From Novisyntrophococcus fermenticellae (lineage in GTDB: Bacteria > Bacillota > Clostridia > Lachnospirales > Lachnospiraceae), in NCBI RefSeq assembly GCF_018866245.1, contig NZ_CP076458.1, positions 2,480,001-2,544,000 on the forward strand: a stretch of DNA of 64,000 nucleotides, in the 5' to 3' direction. Positions within the stretch are counted from its first letter, which is position 1; each line of letters begins with the position of its first letter. Below are positions 47,508 through 56,670 of the stretch, piece by piece. The notes beneath the pieces are model-generated. The model worked only from the letters and a program-made list of their open reading frames with translations, was not told the origin of the DNA and ran no database searches. Made by a program: the position numbers and the translations under genes.

Positions 47508-47963
47508 TCATCCCCACTGCAGTGTTTTTCTCAATTTATCCATGACCACAAGTGCCTCTTCCCTGCTTCGGATTGCACACATAACCGTATCATCCCCTGC
47601 GATGCATCCAACGATTTCGCTCCAGTTCAGTTCATCCAGAGCAGCTGCCGCTGCCATAGCCATCCCGGATACGGTTTTGACCACTAAGAGGTTCTCAGCC
47701 AGATCCATGGAGACCATTGCATCTCTCAAAACTCTGACATAACGCTCCACATACTCCGGATCTCCACCTTGAAGAACCGCATACTTTGAATGACCATTTT
47801 CCTTTGTAATCTTTGTAAGCTTCAACTGCCTGATATCTCTGGATACGGTAGCCTGCGTCACACGGAAGCCGCTTTCATTCAGCCTTGCAGCTAATTCCTC
47901 CTGTGTTTCAATATCATATTGGTTGATTAATTTTAATATCTGGGCATGCCTGGCAATTTTCAT
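47508..47963 (-). CDS. argR: Arginine repressor ArgR/AhrC
   Basis: The start at 47963 (MKIARHAQILK) has GGAGGT 7 bases upstream; an earlier GTG overlaps that site. The 151-residue protein has an N-terminal winged helix (QATVSRDIRQLKL) and a C-terminal hexamerisation domain with IAGDDTVM for arginine binding. It controls arginine synthesis and breakdown. The recN partner is conserved. Confidence 0.96.
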   Translation of the reverse strand: MKIARHAQILKLINQYDIETQEELAARLNESGFRVTQATVSRDIRQLKLTKITKENGHSKYAVLQGGDPEYVERYVRVLRDAMVSMDLAENLLVVKTVSGMAMAAAAALDELNWSEIVGCIAGDDTVMCAIRSREEALVVMDKLRKTLQWG

Positions 47964-47996
47964 CAAATCCACCTCCGTCCTTTGTTCTCCTCATGC

Positions 47997-48842
47997 CTAT
48001 TTATAACAATTTCCCATTTTCTTGCGGAGTGTTTCCAGAAAGCTGCTGTCGCTGATTTTAATAATTCTGGTATCTCTCCTGGATTTCCGGATTTCAATCC
48101 GGTCTCCGCTGACCATAGGCACTCTGTTATCGCCGTCAAAAGCGGCCACCCCATGTTCTGTTCTCCCATCACGTCCGGATCCAAATTCCACCGTAATCTT
48201 ATCACCTTCAGGGAAGATAATGCTTCTGGTATTCAGTGTATGCGGAGCCAGTGGGGTCATCAGCAAAAGAGAAGCTGCCGGCGATATAATCGGTCCTCCT
48301 ACAGACAGGCTGTACCCGGTGGAACCTGTTGGGGTGGATATGATAATTCCATCTGCTTGATACGTATTCAGGAAGTCATCATTTACATAATTATTATAAC
48401 GCACCGCTCTTAAAATTCCATCCCGGGTGATTACTATATCATTCAGTGCAATGTCGGATGCCACAATTTTGTTCTCATGGTAAACGCTTCCCGACAACAT
48501 CATTCTCCGCTCAATCTTAAATTCGTCGGCCATCAGGCAATCCAGTGCAGGATACATGGTTTTAAGATCAAGTTCTGCCAGATACCCTAAGGTTCCCAGG
48601 TTAACGCCCAAAAGCGGAATCTCCTGGTCCACCACCTCCCTGGCTGCTCTTAGGAGTGTCCCATCTCCGCCCAGTACCAGAACACACTCTGCCTTTGAAG
48701 GAATCTGATGCTCCCCCCGGGGCATCTCTTCCTTTACATAGCAGATACATCCATGCTTTTCCAGATAGCCGGAAATCTCATGGGTAACCGCCAGTTCTTT
48801 GTCTTTCATCTTATTTGTTATGATATAAAATTGTCTCATCAT
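47997..48842 (-). CDS. nadK: NAD kinase
   Basis: The 281-residue protein has the two NadK signatures LGGDGTLLRA (about 58) and TPTGSTGYSLSVGGPI (about 155). It phosphorylates NAD to NADP. Its place between tlyA and argR is common in Clostridia. Adjacent ATG codons at 48842 and 48839 are both possible starts. Confidence 0.96.
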   Translation of the reverse strand: MMRQFYIITNKMKDKELAVTHEISGYLEKHGCICYVKEEMPRGEHQIPSKAECVLVLGGDGTLLRAAREVVDQEIPLLGVNLGTLGYLAELDLKTMYPALDCLMADEFKIERRMMLSGSVYHENKIVASDIALNDIVITRDGILRAVRYNNYVNDDFLNTYQADGIIISTPTGSTGYSLSVGGPIISPAASLLLMTPLAPHTLNTRSIIFPEGDKITVEFGSGRDGRTEHGVAAFDGDNRVPMVSGDRIEIRKSRRDTRIIKISDSSFLETLRKKMGNCYK

Positions 48843-48855
48843 CCTACCCTGTTTT

Positions 48856-49659
48856 TTATTTATCTAATCTGCCATGGGCTTCTGCAACAACTTCCCGCAC
48901 AGGAAGACTGTTTTCCATCTCTGATTTTCCGGTCTTGCCAGCATGGAGCAGATACTCGATATTTCCTTCCGGGCCTTTAATCGGAGAAAAGGAAAGATGC
49001 ATCAACTGAAACCCAAGGGAGGATGCATATTCCATCACTTTATAAATGACCTCTTCGTGCACCTCCGGATCCCTTACAACGCCCTTTTTTCCAACCTTTT
49101 CTCTTCCGGCCTCAAACTGCGGTTTAATCAGACAGACAAGCTCTCCCTCCTCTTCCAACAGCTCATATACAGGCCCCAGAACCTTGGTCAGTGATATGAA
49201 GGAAACATCAATCGAAACGAAAGAGGGGTTCTCCTGAATATCTTCAGGCACCACATAGCGGATATTCGTCCGTTCCATGCAGACTACACGCGGATCATTC
49301 CTGAGTTTCCAATCCAGCTGCCCGTGCCCCACATCCAGAGAATAAACCTTTGCTGCACCGTTTTGCAGCATACAGTCTGTAAAGCCTCCGGTGGAAGCCC
49401 CGACATCCATGCAGATTCTGCCTGTCAAAAGCAGCCCGAACCGGGATATGGCTTTTTCCAGTTTCAAACCTCCACGGCTTACAAAGGGAAGCGGATTGCC
49501 TTTCAAAACAATGTCCACCGCATCGGCAAACATCGTGCCGGCCTTGTCCTCGCGCTGTCCGTCTACAAGTACATTACCGGACATGATAACTGCCTTCGCC
49601 TTCTCTCTGGAAGCTGCCAGGCCTCTCTTCACCATCAGTATATCCAAACGTTCCTTCAT
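48856..49659 (-). CDS. tlyA: TlyA-family rRNA 2'-O-methyltransferase
   Basis: The start at 49659 (MKERLDILMVKRG) follows CGGAG and lies 4 bases after the dxs stop; an upstream extension overlaps dxs and is dropped. The 267-residue protein has an N-terminal S4 RNA-binding domain (LDILMVKRGLAASREKAKAV) and an FtsJ-like domain with DVGASTGGFTDC for SAM. TlyA enzymes methylate ribosomal RNA; old names call them hemolysins. Confidence 0.93.
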   Translation of the reverse strand: MKERLDILMVKRGLAASREKAKAVIMSGNVLVDGQREDKAGTMFADAVDIVLKGNPLPFVSRGGLKLEKAISRFGLLLTGRICMDVGASTGGFTDCMLQNGAAKVYSLDVGHGQLDWKLRNDPRVVCMERTNIRYVVPEDIQENPSFVSIDVSFISLTKVLGPVYELLEEEGELVCLIKPQFEAGREKVGKKGVVRDPEVHEEVIYKVMEYASSLGFQLMHLSFSPIKGPEGNIEYLLHAGKTGKSEMENSLPVREVVAEAHGRLDK

Positions 49660-49663
49660 GTGT

Positions 49664-51517
49664 CTATTCTCCGTAATTCCGTATAAGTGCGGCAATGCTG
49701 TCCGCATCCAGCCCTGTGATTTTCTCCTGATAATCAACACTTCCATGTTCTACAAATATATCGGAGATCGCTATGATTTTTACGTCCACATCCAACTTTT
49801 CTTCATGGACATAGAGAAGCACCTGTTCCCCAAAACCACCGATTTTCACATTTTCTTCTATGGTAAACAGACAGTCATGGGTGGCTGCGAGTTCTTTTAC
49901 CAGTTCCCGGTCAAATGGTTTGATAAAGCGCATGTTTGTTAAAGTTGGATGTATACCGTCTTTCTCCAGCAGCTCCGCTACTTCCACAGCGGTTTTCACC
50001 TTACTTCCCACAGCCAGAATCGCAATCCGTTCTCCGCGCCTGATTACCTCTCCCTTTTGATACTCCACAGGTTCCCTGTGGTCCTCCAGACCTGTATAAG
50101 CTTCTCCTCTGGGATACCGGATTGCAACCGGTCCTTCACAGTGAACTGCAAATTTCATCATGTCCGAAAGCTCCCACTTATTCTTCGGAGCCATCACAGT
50201 CATATTCGGCATCATATTCAGATAAGACAGGTCAAATGCGCCCTGGTGCGTCTTTCCATCAGCTCCGACCAGTCCTGCACGGTCGATGGCAAATACTACA
50301 TGAAGATTCTGCATACAGACGTCGTGCAGCAGCTGGTCAAACGCTCTCTGCAGAAATGTGGAGTAGATGGCAACTACAGGTATCAGCCCGCCGGCCGCCA
50401 GTCCTGCTGCAAATGTAACCGCATGCTCTTCAGCAATCCCAACATCATAAAAACGATCCGGAAACATATTTGCAAATCTTTTTAAGCCCACGCCTTCTGT
50501 CATCGCCGCAGTAATGGCTACTACGCCAGGTTCTCTGTCGCCCATCTTCCGCATAACCGTTGAAAAAATATCCGTCCATGTGGGATTGGAACGCTTTTTA
50601 GGAATTCCATTCTCAATTTCAAATGGAGAAGTTCCGTGGAACCTGGATGGATGCCGCATAGCCGGTTCATAGCCGCGCCCTTTTTCCGTGATTACATGAA
50701 CAACGATTGGACCTTCAAAGCGCCTGGCCTCCTGAAAAACTTTAACCATAGATTTTATATCATGTCCATCCACCGGTCCCACATAGGTCAGTCCCATGTT
50801 TTCAAAAAGCATCCCGGGAATCACAAATTGTTTGATACTGCTCTTCGTCTTCCTGAGTGCATCAATCATTCCTTTTCCCACACCCGGAATCTTTTCCAGA
50901 GCGCTGGTGACTCCCATCTTAAAGTCTGTATAGGCGGAAGCGGTCCGTATCTCCGTCAAATAGCTTGAGATTCCTCCTACGTTGGGAGAGATGGACATAT
51001 TATTATCATTTAATACAATGATATAGTTCGTCTTAAGCTCCGCCGCATTATTCATAGCCTCATACGCCATACCGCCGGTCAGAGCACCGTCACCTATTAC
51101 AGAAACCACTGTATGGTTCTCTTTCTTTAAATCACGGGCCTTTACAAGTCCAAGCCCGGCCGAGATAGACGTAGAACTGTGACCTGTATCAAAAGAATCG
51201 CAGACACTCTCTTCTCTTCTCGGAAAGCCGCTCACACCGCCTTCCTGGCGCAGCTTCTCAAATCCGGCTTTTCTGCCCGTCAAAATCTTATGTGTGTATG
51301 CCTGATGCCCTACGTCCCAGATCAGTTTATCCTTAGGCAGATTTAAGACTTTGTGCAAGGCTATGGTAAGCTCGACCGACCCCAGATTTGAGGCCAGATG
51401 CCCGCCTGTCTCACTCAAACTTTCCACCAGAAATTTTCTGATTTCATCCGCGAGTTCCGGGAGCTTAAGCTCCGGTATCCGCTTTATATCATTCGGTTTT
51501 TTTAACTGTTCCAGCAT
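49664..51517 (-). CDS. dxs: 1-deoxy-D-xylulose-5-phosphate synthase
   Basis: The 617-residue transketolase-like enzyme has GDGALTGGMAYEAMNN for TPP and magnesium, DVGHQAYTHKILTGR near the N-terminus, and the C-terminal Glu-containing DVGIAEEHAVTFAAG. It makes DXP from pyruvate and glyceraldehyde 3-phosphate, the first step of the MEP isoprenoid pathway. ispA directly upstream uses later products of that pathway. Confidence 0.98.
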   Translation of the reverse strand: MLEQLKKPNDIKRIPELKLPELADEIRKFLVESLSETGGHLASNLGSVELTIALHKVLNLPKDKLIWDVGHQAYTHKILTGRKAGFEKLRQEGGVSGFPRREESVCDSFDTGHSSTSISAGLGLVKARDLKKENHTVVSVIGDGALTGGMAYEAMNNAAELKTNYIIVLNDNNMSISPNVGGISSYLTEIRTASAYTDFKMGVTSALEKIPGVGKGMIDALRKTKSSIKQFVIPGMLFENMGLTYVGPVDGHDIKSMVKVFQEARRFEGPIVVHVITEKGRGYEPAMRHPSRFHGTSPFEIENGIPKKRSNPTWTDIFSTVMRKMGDREPGVVAITAAMTEGVGLKRFANMFPDRFYDVGIAEEHAVTFAAGLAAGGLIPVVAIYSTFLQRAFDQLLHDVCMQNLHVVFAIDRAGLVGADGKTHQGAFDLSYLNMMPNMTVMAPKNKWELSDMMKFAVHCEGPVAIRYPRGEAYTGLEDHREPVEYQKGEVIRRGERIAILAVGSKVKTAVEVAELLEKDGIHPTLTNMRFIKPFDRELVKELAATHDCLFTIEENVKIGGFGEQVLLYVHEEKLDVDVKIIAISDIFVEHGSVDYQEKITGLDADSIAALIRNYGE

Positions 51518-51538
51518 TTTTTTATCCTTTCATCCGCT

Positions 51539-52435
51539 TCACATCTCCCGAAAGGCCAGGTATGATATCAGTTCTCTTAAGAAGTCTTTTTCACCAGGTA
51601 AGGTGTCCAGAAGATTTATAGCTTCAAAAGTCAGACGTTCCACTTCCCGCCTGGCACTTTCTACCCCCAGCAACGTCACATAGGTCGTCTTGTGATTTTT
51701 TTCGTCACTGAGAACTGGTTTTCCCAGAACCTCCACAGTACTCGTAACATCCAGAATATCATCCTGTATCTGGAATGCCAGTCCCGTTTTTCGTCCAATC
51801 TCCTCCATACAGGAAACTTCTCTTTCAGACGCCCCGGCCAGCACAGCTCCTGCCATAAGTGCAGCTTCAATCAGTGCAGCTGTTTTATTCAGATAAATAT
51901 AGTCCAGCATATCCTTTTTAATCTGCCAGACTTCATCTTTTTCATTGGTCACATCCACGCTCTGACCGCCCAGCATCCCCAAAATACCAGTCTTGTCCGC
52001 CAGAATTTTAAGTGCTCCGGCAATCTTTTGTATATCACCGGGATAGAAAAGTGCCCTGATTGCAGTCTCATAGGCCAGGTTCAGCAGTGCATCACCGCTT
52101 AAGACACCCATCGCCTCTCCAAAGACCGCATGCGTGGTCTTCTTTCCTCTTCTGTAAAGATCACCATCGATGGCAGGCAGATCATCATGAATCAGAGAGT
52201 GGGTATGTATCATCTCAATAGCCGCCATAAACGGCTCTATCACCTCATGACAGCCCCCACACATTCTGTAGCTTTCATACATGAAAAGAGGACGGAGTCT
52301 CTTTCCGCCTGACTTCATGCTGTAATTCACCGCCTCTGCTAATCCTCTGGCAAAGCCTTCTTCCTTCGGAAGAAATTTCATCACTACGGATTCAGCCATC
52401 TCTGTCTTCTGTTTTAATTCTTCTTTAAAATTCAC
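51539..52435 (-). CDS. ispA: Farnesyl/geranyl diphosphate synthase
   Basis: The 298-residue all-helical prenyltransferase has the first Asp-rich motif HDDLPAIDGDLYRRGK and the second FQIQDDILD. It condenses IPP with allylic diphosphates. The start overlaps xseB by 11 bases, showing translational coupling. Confidence 0.96.
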   Translation of the reverse strand: MNFKEELKQKTEMAESVVMKFLPKEEGFARGLAEAVNYSMKSGGKRLRPLFMYESYRMCGGCHEVIEPFMAAIEMIHTHSLIHDDLPAIDGDLYRRGKKTTHAVFGEAMGVLSGDALLNLAYETAIRALFYPGDIQKIAGALKILADKTGILGMLGGQSVDVTNEKDEVWQIKKDMLDYIYLNKTAALIEAALMAGAVLAGASEREVSCMEEIGRKTGLAFQIQDDILDVTSTVEVLGKPVLSDEKNHKTTYVTLLGVESARREVERLTFEAINLLDTLPGEKDFLRELISYLAFREM

Positions 52436-52637
52436 TTAGATCACCATTTTTATTCATCTGGAGCATTTTCTTTTCAACTGTATCAATCTTATGATTGCAT
52501 TCCTTTAAAAGCTCCATGCCCTTTTTATATATCTGAAAGGATTCCTCCAGGCTGACCTCCGGATTTTCCAGGCTCTTCACCAGCTTATCCAGTTCAGCGA
52601 AAGACTCCTCCAACGTTAATATCTTTTCTTCTGACAT
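52425..52637 (-). CDS. xseB: Exodeoxyribonuclease VII small subunit
   Basis: The 70-residue protein has the XseB pattern: LTLEESFAELDKLVKSLENP, then SLEESFQIYKKGMELLKECN, helical and acidic. It joins XseA in the nuclease that degrades single-stranded DNA. It lies between xseA and ispA with an overlap at its 3' end. Confidence 0.95.
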   Translation of the reverse strand: MSEEKILTLEESFAELDKLVKSLENPEVSLEESFQIYKKGMELLKECNHKIDTVEKKMLQMNKNGDLSEF

Positions 52638-52648
52638 ATACTCATCCT

Positions 52649-53872
52649 CTATTGCTCCGGCGTGGTTTCCCTGTTCAGTGGTGTAATGCTTTCTACTCTG
52701 GCGCCTATCTCTCCGTCACTGACCTGAATCTTCACCTGATCCCCTATATGGGCCTGACTGATTTTTGTCAGGGCAGTTCCTGACTCGGCCTGCACATAAG
52801 AAAATCCCCGGTCTAACTTGTCCAGTGGAGACAGGCCTTTCATCTGACGGATGTACATCTGCAGTCTATATTTTCGATCCATCAAAACCCGGTCCATCCT
52901 CTGCCTCAGACGATCGTCCATCTCCAGAAGACGCTGGCGTTTCTCCAGAATCTGATTTTGTGGACTTAAGTACCGCCACCTGGTTTCATAACTCTCCATC
53001 CTTCTCCGGCTTAACAGAATGCGGTTTTGCATCGAATACTGTAAATGCTTTTTATAGTCATCCATCTGATTCAGAATACTGCGGATATCCGATACGGCCA
53101 GCTCGGCTGCTGCCGATGGGGTGGGAGCCCTTAAGTCAGCAGCGAAATCCGCAATCGTCGTATCTGTCTCGTGTCCGACTGCCGAAATCACCGGAGTGCT
53201 GCAGTTAAATATCGCCCTTGCAACCACTTCTTCATTGAAAGCCCACAAATCTTCGATGGATCCACCACCTCTTCCGACAATAATAACATCCGGATGTATC
53301 CGGTCCAGTGCTTCGATGCCGGCCGCTATGCTTTCCTTTGCACCCTCTCCCTGCACCAAAGCCGGATACAGGATAATCTGAATATAGGGATTTCTCCGAT
53401 AGGAAATGTTGCGTATGTCCTGAATCGCCGCCCCGGTCGGTGCGGTCACCACACCAAGCCTTTTTACGTAGGCTGGAATCGGCTGTTTGTATTCAGAGGC
53501 AAACATTCCCATCTCTTCGAGCTCCGCCTTCAGTGCAAGGAAACGCTCGTACAGAATTCCCGCTCCTTCCAGTTTGATATCTTTCGCATAAAGCTGGTAA
53601 CGCCCGTCCCTTTCATAGACATTGACACTGCCGCCGGCCACGACTTTATCTCCATCCTTCATCCGGAAAGCAAGGCCTCTTCTGTTTCCTGCAAACATCA
53701 CGCAGGCAATCGTCCCGGAGTCATCCTTCAGGGAAAAATAAATATGTCCCGAGGAATGGTACTTGCAGTTGCTGACTTCCCCGCGGACAAAAATACGGTT
53801 CATCATAAAATCCTGCTGAAACATTTGTTTTATATAGGTATTTACCTGTCCTACAGAAAATATACTGCTCAC
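52649..53872 (-). CDS. xseA: Exodeoxyribonuclease VII large subunit
   Basis: The 407-residue protein has an N-terminal OB fold (VRGEVSNCKYHSSGHIYFSL), a catalytic core with LGVVTAPTGAAIQD, IIVGRGGGSIEDL and VISAVGHETDTTI, and a coiled coil. Its first codon overlaps the nusB stop by 4 bases. Confidence 0.97.
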   Translation of the reverse strand: MSSIFSVGQVNTYIKQMFQQDFMMNRIFVRGEVSNCKYHSSGHIYFSLKDDSGTIACVMFAGNRRGLAFRMKDGDKVVAGGSVNVYERDGRYQLYAKDIKLEGAGILYERFLALKAELEEMGMFASEYKQPIPAYVKRLGVVTAPTGAAIQDIRNISYRRNPYIQIILYPALVQGEGAKESIAAGIEALDRIHPDVIIVGRGGGSIEDLWAFNEEVVARAIFNCSTPVISAVGHETDTTIADFAADLRAPTPSAAAELAVSDIRSILNQMDDYKKHLQYSMQNRILLSRRRMESYETRWRYLSPQNQILEKRQRLLEMDDRLRQRMDRVLMDRKYRLQMYIRQMKGLSPLDKLDRGFSYVQAESGTALTKISQAHIGDQVKIQVSDGEIGARVESITPLNRETTPEQ

Positions 53873-54294
53873 TTTTCACTTTGCTCCCTGGAAATGCTGC
53901 CCAGAATGCCATTGATAAAGGAGGCCGAATCATCTCCTCCAAAACGTTTTGCGATTTCCACCGCTTCGTTAATGGCCACCCGGACAGGTATCTCGTCATC
54001 GTAGACCATTTCATATACCGCAAGACGCAGGATATTCAAATCCACCTTACTCATCCTGCTGATCTTCCAGCCGGATGCCGTATCGTTCAGCAGTTTATCA
54101 ATGGAATCCAGATGTTCATGTACATGTCTGTATTTTTGCTCCATATATGCCTGATCCTGCTCACTTAATCCGGACTGTTCCCGGTCCAGCGTATCAAAAT
54201 ACAGCGTAAGCTGTTCAGGCATCTCCTCTGCACGATTAAAATTATCCATAAATAAGAGCTTAAAAATACTCTCACGCAATTCGCTTCTCTTCAT
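53869..54294 (-). CDS. nusB: Transcription antitermination factor NusB
   Basis: The start at ATG 54294 has GGAGG 7 bases upstream; a GTG immediately before it is a less likely start. The 141-residue helical protein has LRESIFKLLFM at the N-terminus and DDEIPVRVAINEAVEIAKRF, GDDSASFINGILGSI at the C-terminus, typical of NusB. It acts with NusE on rRNA boxA sequences. Confidence 0.95.
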   Translation of the reverse strand: MKRSELRESIFKLLFMDNFNRAEEMPEQLTLYFDTLDREQSGLSEQDQAYMEQKYRHVHEHLDSIDKLLNDTASGWKISRMSKVDLNILRLAVYEMVYDDEIPVRVAINEAVEIAKRFGGDDSASFINGILGSISREQSEK

Positions 54295-54317
54295 CACCGT
54301 TCCTCCAAAAACTTTAA

Positions 54318-54351
54318 GCTGCTGTTTTCCGAAAGCTCTGAAAACAGCAGC
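54318..54351 (-). terminator. Hairpin between yqhY and nusB, possible attenuator
   Basis: A perfect 12-bp stem GCTGCTGTTTTC with a 10-base loop, followed by TTAAAGTTTTTGG leading into the nusB ribosome site. It could reduce transcription into nusB. Confidence 0.5.
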
Positions 54352-54407
54352 TCTTGTAACCCCTTAAAACGTTCATATCCAGCCATGCAGGCTTTGAAAT
54401 CACGTCT

Positions 54408-54800
54408 CTAATCTGCATGCTGCATATCGACATCAGCGATGCTGACATTGACATCAGCAACCGTAAGACCGGTCATGTTCTCAATTGCAGCCTTTACTTT
54501 TTCCTGTACCCGGGCACCGGTTTTCGGAATACTGTAACCATACTTGATATTCAAAGTGAGATCCACGCTGACCACTCCATCAATTACTTCAACCTTTACC
54601 CCTTTGGAAAGATTCTTCATGCCCAGTTTACCGACCAGTTCATTGGTTATATTCCCCGCCATAGATGCCGTCCCATCCACCTCTGTAGCTGCGAGCCCGG
54701 CGATGATTGCCACAACCTCATCCGCAATCTGCACCGTTCCTATGGAGCTGTCGTCATATATGGTATACGTGTTCTTTTTTGAATTTACACTTTCTTTCAC
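54408..54800 (-). CDS. Asp23/Gls24-family protein YqhY
   Basis: The 130-residue protein matches the Asp23 (DUF322) family: IADEVVAIIAGLAATEVDGT, then GVKVEVIDGVVSVDLTL and the C-terminal VKAAIENMTGL. YqhY homologues precede nusB in many Firmicutes; in Bacillus YqhY influences acetyl-CoA carboxylase. There is no signal peptide or membrane segment. Confidence 0.9.
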   Translation of the reverse strand: MKESVNSKKNTYTIYDDSSIGTVQIADEVVAIIAGLAATEVDGTASMAGNITNELVGKLGMKNLSKGVKVEVIDGVVSVDLTLNIKYGYSIPKTGARVQEKVKAAIENMTGLTVADVNVSIADVDMQHAD

Positions 54801-54908
54801 CTAAAAACCTCCTTCAGGCTTTTTTATTAGTTAAGACGTTTTTATCATTATACCAAAGATACATTAAAAATAAAAGGAGAAATATCTCCAAGTATTATTG
54901 CAGCAAAA

Positions 54909-54944
54909 ACGGCAGGTACCATTTCAAAAAATGGTTTCTGCCGT
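54909..54944 (-). terminator. prfC terminator
   Basis: On the minus strand, ACGGCAG and CTGCCGT close an inner stem ACCATTT/AAATGGT, followed by TTTTTGC. It begins 7 bases after the prfC stop. Confidence 0.88.
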
Positions 54945-54951
54945 CACATAA

Positions 54952-56544
54952 CTAATTTTTACTGAATTCGGCTAATTCCAATCCCTCATTCCGATCCAGC
55001 GTCATGCCAACGCTCCAGGAATTAACAAACAGAAGCAGCGGATTTCCTTTTAAATCCATGACTTTTTTCATATCAGATGTTCCGATGATCTTATCAATAT
55101 CCACGCTGTCCTTGTTAGCTATCCACCGAATGTGTTCATACGGCAGTGTTTCCAGACGTATTTCCACATTATATTCGTTCAAAAGTCTGTATTTCAGAAC
55201 ATCAAACTGCAGGACTCCCACAACGCCTACAATAATTTCCTCCATACCTCCCTTTGATTCCTGGAATATCTGAATTGCACCTTCCTGAGCGATCTGATTA
55301 ATTCCCTTTACAAACTGCTTTCTTTTCATGGAATCCAGTTGTGTCACCCTGGCAAAATGCTCCGGCGCAAAGGTCGGAATCCCTTCGTAGGAAAACTTCT
55401 TTCCCACAGTGCAGACCGTATCCCCGATGGAAAAGATTCCCGGATCAAATACTCCGATGATATCTCCCGCATAGGCTTCCTCCACAATATGGCGATCATC
55501 CGCCATCATCTGCTGGGGTTGGGAAAGGCGCATCTTCTTCTCTCCCTGCACATGATATACGTCCATACCTGCTTCAAATCTGCCGGAGCAGATTCTCATA
55601 AATGCGATTCTGTCCCTATGTGCCTTGTTCATATTTGCCTGTATTTTAAATACGAACGCCGAAAAGTCTTCTTTTACAGGATCTATCTCTTCGCCGGCAG
55701 CAACTCTTGGAAGGGGCGGCATCGTCATCTGAAGGAAATGCTCCAGAAAGGTCTCCACACCAAAATTAGTCAACGCTGATCCAAAAAACACCGGGGACAG
55801 CTCTCCCTTGTTAACCTTTTCCTGGTCAAATTCCGCGCTTGCACCATCCAGTAATTCGATTTCTTCCAGCAAGGTATCCACCTGCTCCTGATCTGCCACA
55901 TCCAGAAGATGTGGGTCTTCCACATCAATTTCCTCTTCCATGCCCTCTTTGGTACCCTTCTGGGTATCTGAAAAGGTCAATATCTTTTTTGTATCTCTGT
56001 CATAGACCCCTCTGAATTTCTTTCCGGATCCAATGGGCCAGTTGACCGGACAGGTTGCAATTCCAAGTTCCTTTTCAATCTCGTCCAGCAGCTCGAAGGT
56101 ATCGCCGGCATCCCGGTCCATCTTATTGATAAATGTAAAAATCGGAATATGTCTCATCACACATACCTTGAACAGCTTTCTGGTCTGGGCCTCAACCCCC
56201 TTTGAAGCATCAATTACCATCACCGCAGAATCAGCGGCCATCAGCGTACGGTACGTGTCCTCGGAAAAGTCCTGGTGTCCCGGTGTATCCAATATATTGA
56301 TGCAATATCCATCGTAATTAAATTGAAGCACCGAAGAAGTTACAGAGATACCCCTCTCCTTTTCAATTTCCATCCAGTCTGATACTGCATGTCTTGCAGT
56401 TGCCTTTCCTTTTACCGAACCTGCCATGTTAATGGCTCCGCCATAGAGCAGAAATTTTTCCGTCAATGTAGTTTTACCGGCATCCGGGTGAGAGATAATG
56501 GCAAATGTCCTGCGTTTTTCAATTTCCTTTGTATAATCAGCCAC
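54952..56544 (-). CDS. prfC: Peptide chain release factor 3 (GTG start)
   Basis: The start is GTG 56544, 7 bases after AGGAGG, giving ADYTKEIEKRRTFAIISHPD after the initiator. The 530 residues match RF3 length. GTPase motifs are SHPDAGKTT, DTPGHQDFSED and NKMDRD. RF3 removes RF1/RF2 from ribosomes. A longer frame from an upstream ATG would include translated sequence of a dispersed repeat and is rejected. Confidence 0.96.
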   Translation of the reverse strand: MADYTKEIEKRRTFAIISHPDAGKTTLTEKFLLYGGAINMAGSVKGKATARHAVSDWMEIEKERGISVTSSVLQFNYDGYCINILDTPGHQDFSEDTYRTLMAADSAVMVIDASKGVEAQTRKLFKVCVMRHIPIFTFINKMDRDAGDTFELLDEIEKELGIATCPVNWPIGSGKKFRGVYDRDTKKILTFSDTQKGTKEGMEEEIDVEDPHLLDVADQEQVDTLLEEIELLDGASAEFDQEKVNKGELSPVFFGSALTNFGVETFLEHFLQMTMPPLPRVAAGEEIDPVKEDFSAFVFKIQANMNKAHRDRIAFMRICSGRFEAGMDVYHVQGEKKMRLSQPQQMMADDRHIVEEAYAGDIIGVFDPGIFSIGDTVCTVGKKFSYEGIPTFAPEHFARVTQLDSMKRKQFVKGINQIAQEGAIQIFQESKGGMEEIIVGVVGVLQFDVLKYRLLNEYNVEIRLETLPYEHIRWIANKDSVDIDKIIGTSDMKKVMDLKGNPLLLFVNSWSVGMTLDRNEGLELAEFSKN

Positions 56545-56572
56545 AAAAAAGCCTCCTGAACATAATAACAGA

Positions 56573-56614
56573 AAACCTGCCACCGGCAGCTTTCCCTGCA
56601 TACTTTCATATAAA
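56573..56614 (+). repeat. Dispersed 42-bp repeat, copy 2
   Basis: Same 42-base element as at 37464-37505 with three differences, same orientation, and again followed within a few bases by a palindrome (here 56617-56636). It lies in the leader between the spoIIIA operon and prfC. Confidence 0.7.
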
Positions 56615-56616
56615 GA

Positions 56617-56636
56617 GCATGTGCAGGTGCACATGC
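56617..56636 (-). terminator. Terminator of the spoIIIA operon
   Basis: A 9-bp perfect stem GCATGTGCA with a two-base centre, followed on the minus strand by TCTTTATATG. It lies 34 bases after the spoIIIAH stop. Confidence 0.65.
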
Positions 56637-56670
56637 CCTAACTTATGTATTTTATCATATGGACTGAGGT

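Noticed and set aside
53171..54004. Plus-strand frame of 277 codons
   Set aside because: It is antisense to xseA and nusB, both certain genes, and has no ribosome site.
56545..56634. N-terminal extension of prfC
   Set aside because: It would translate the 42-bp dispersed repeat and a terminator; GTG 56544 has a perfect ribosome site and canonical RF3 N-terminus.
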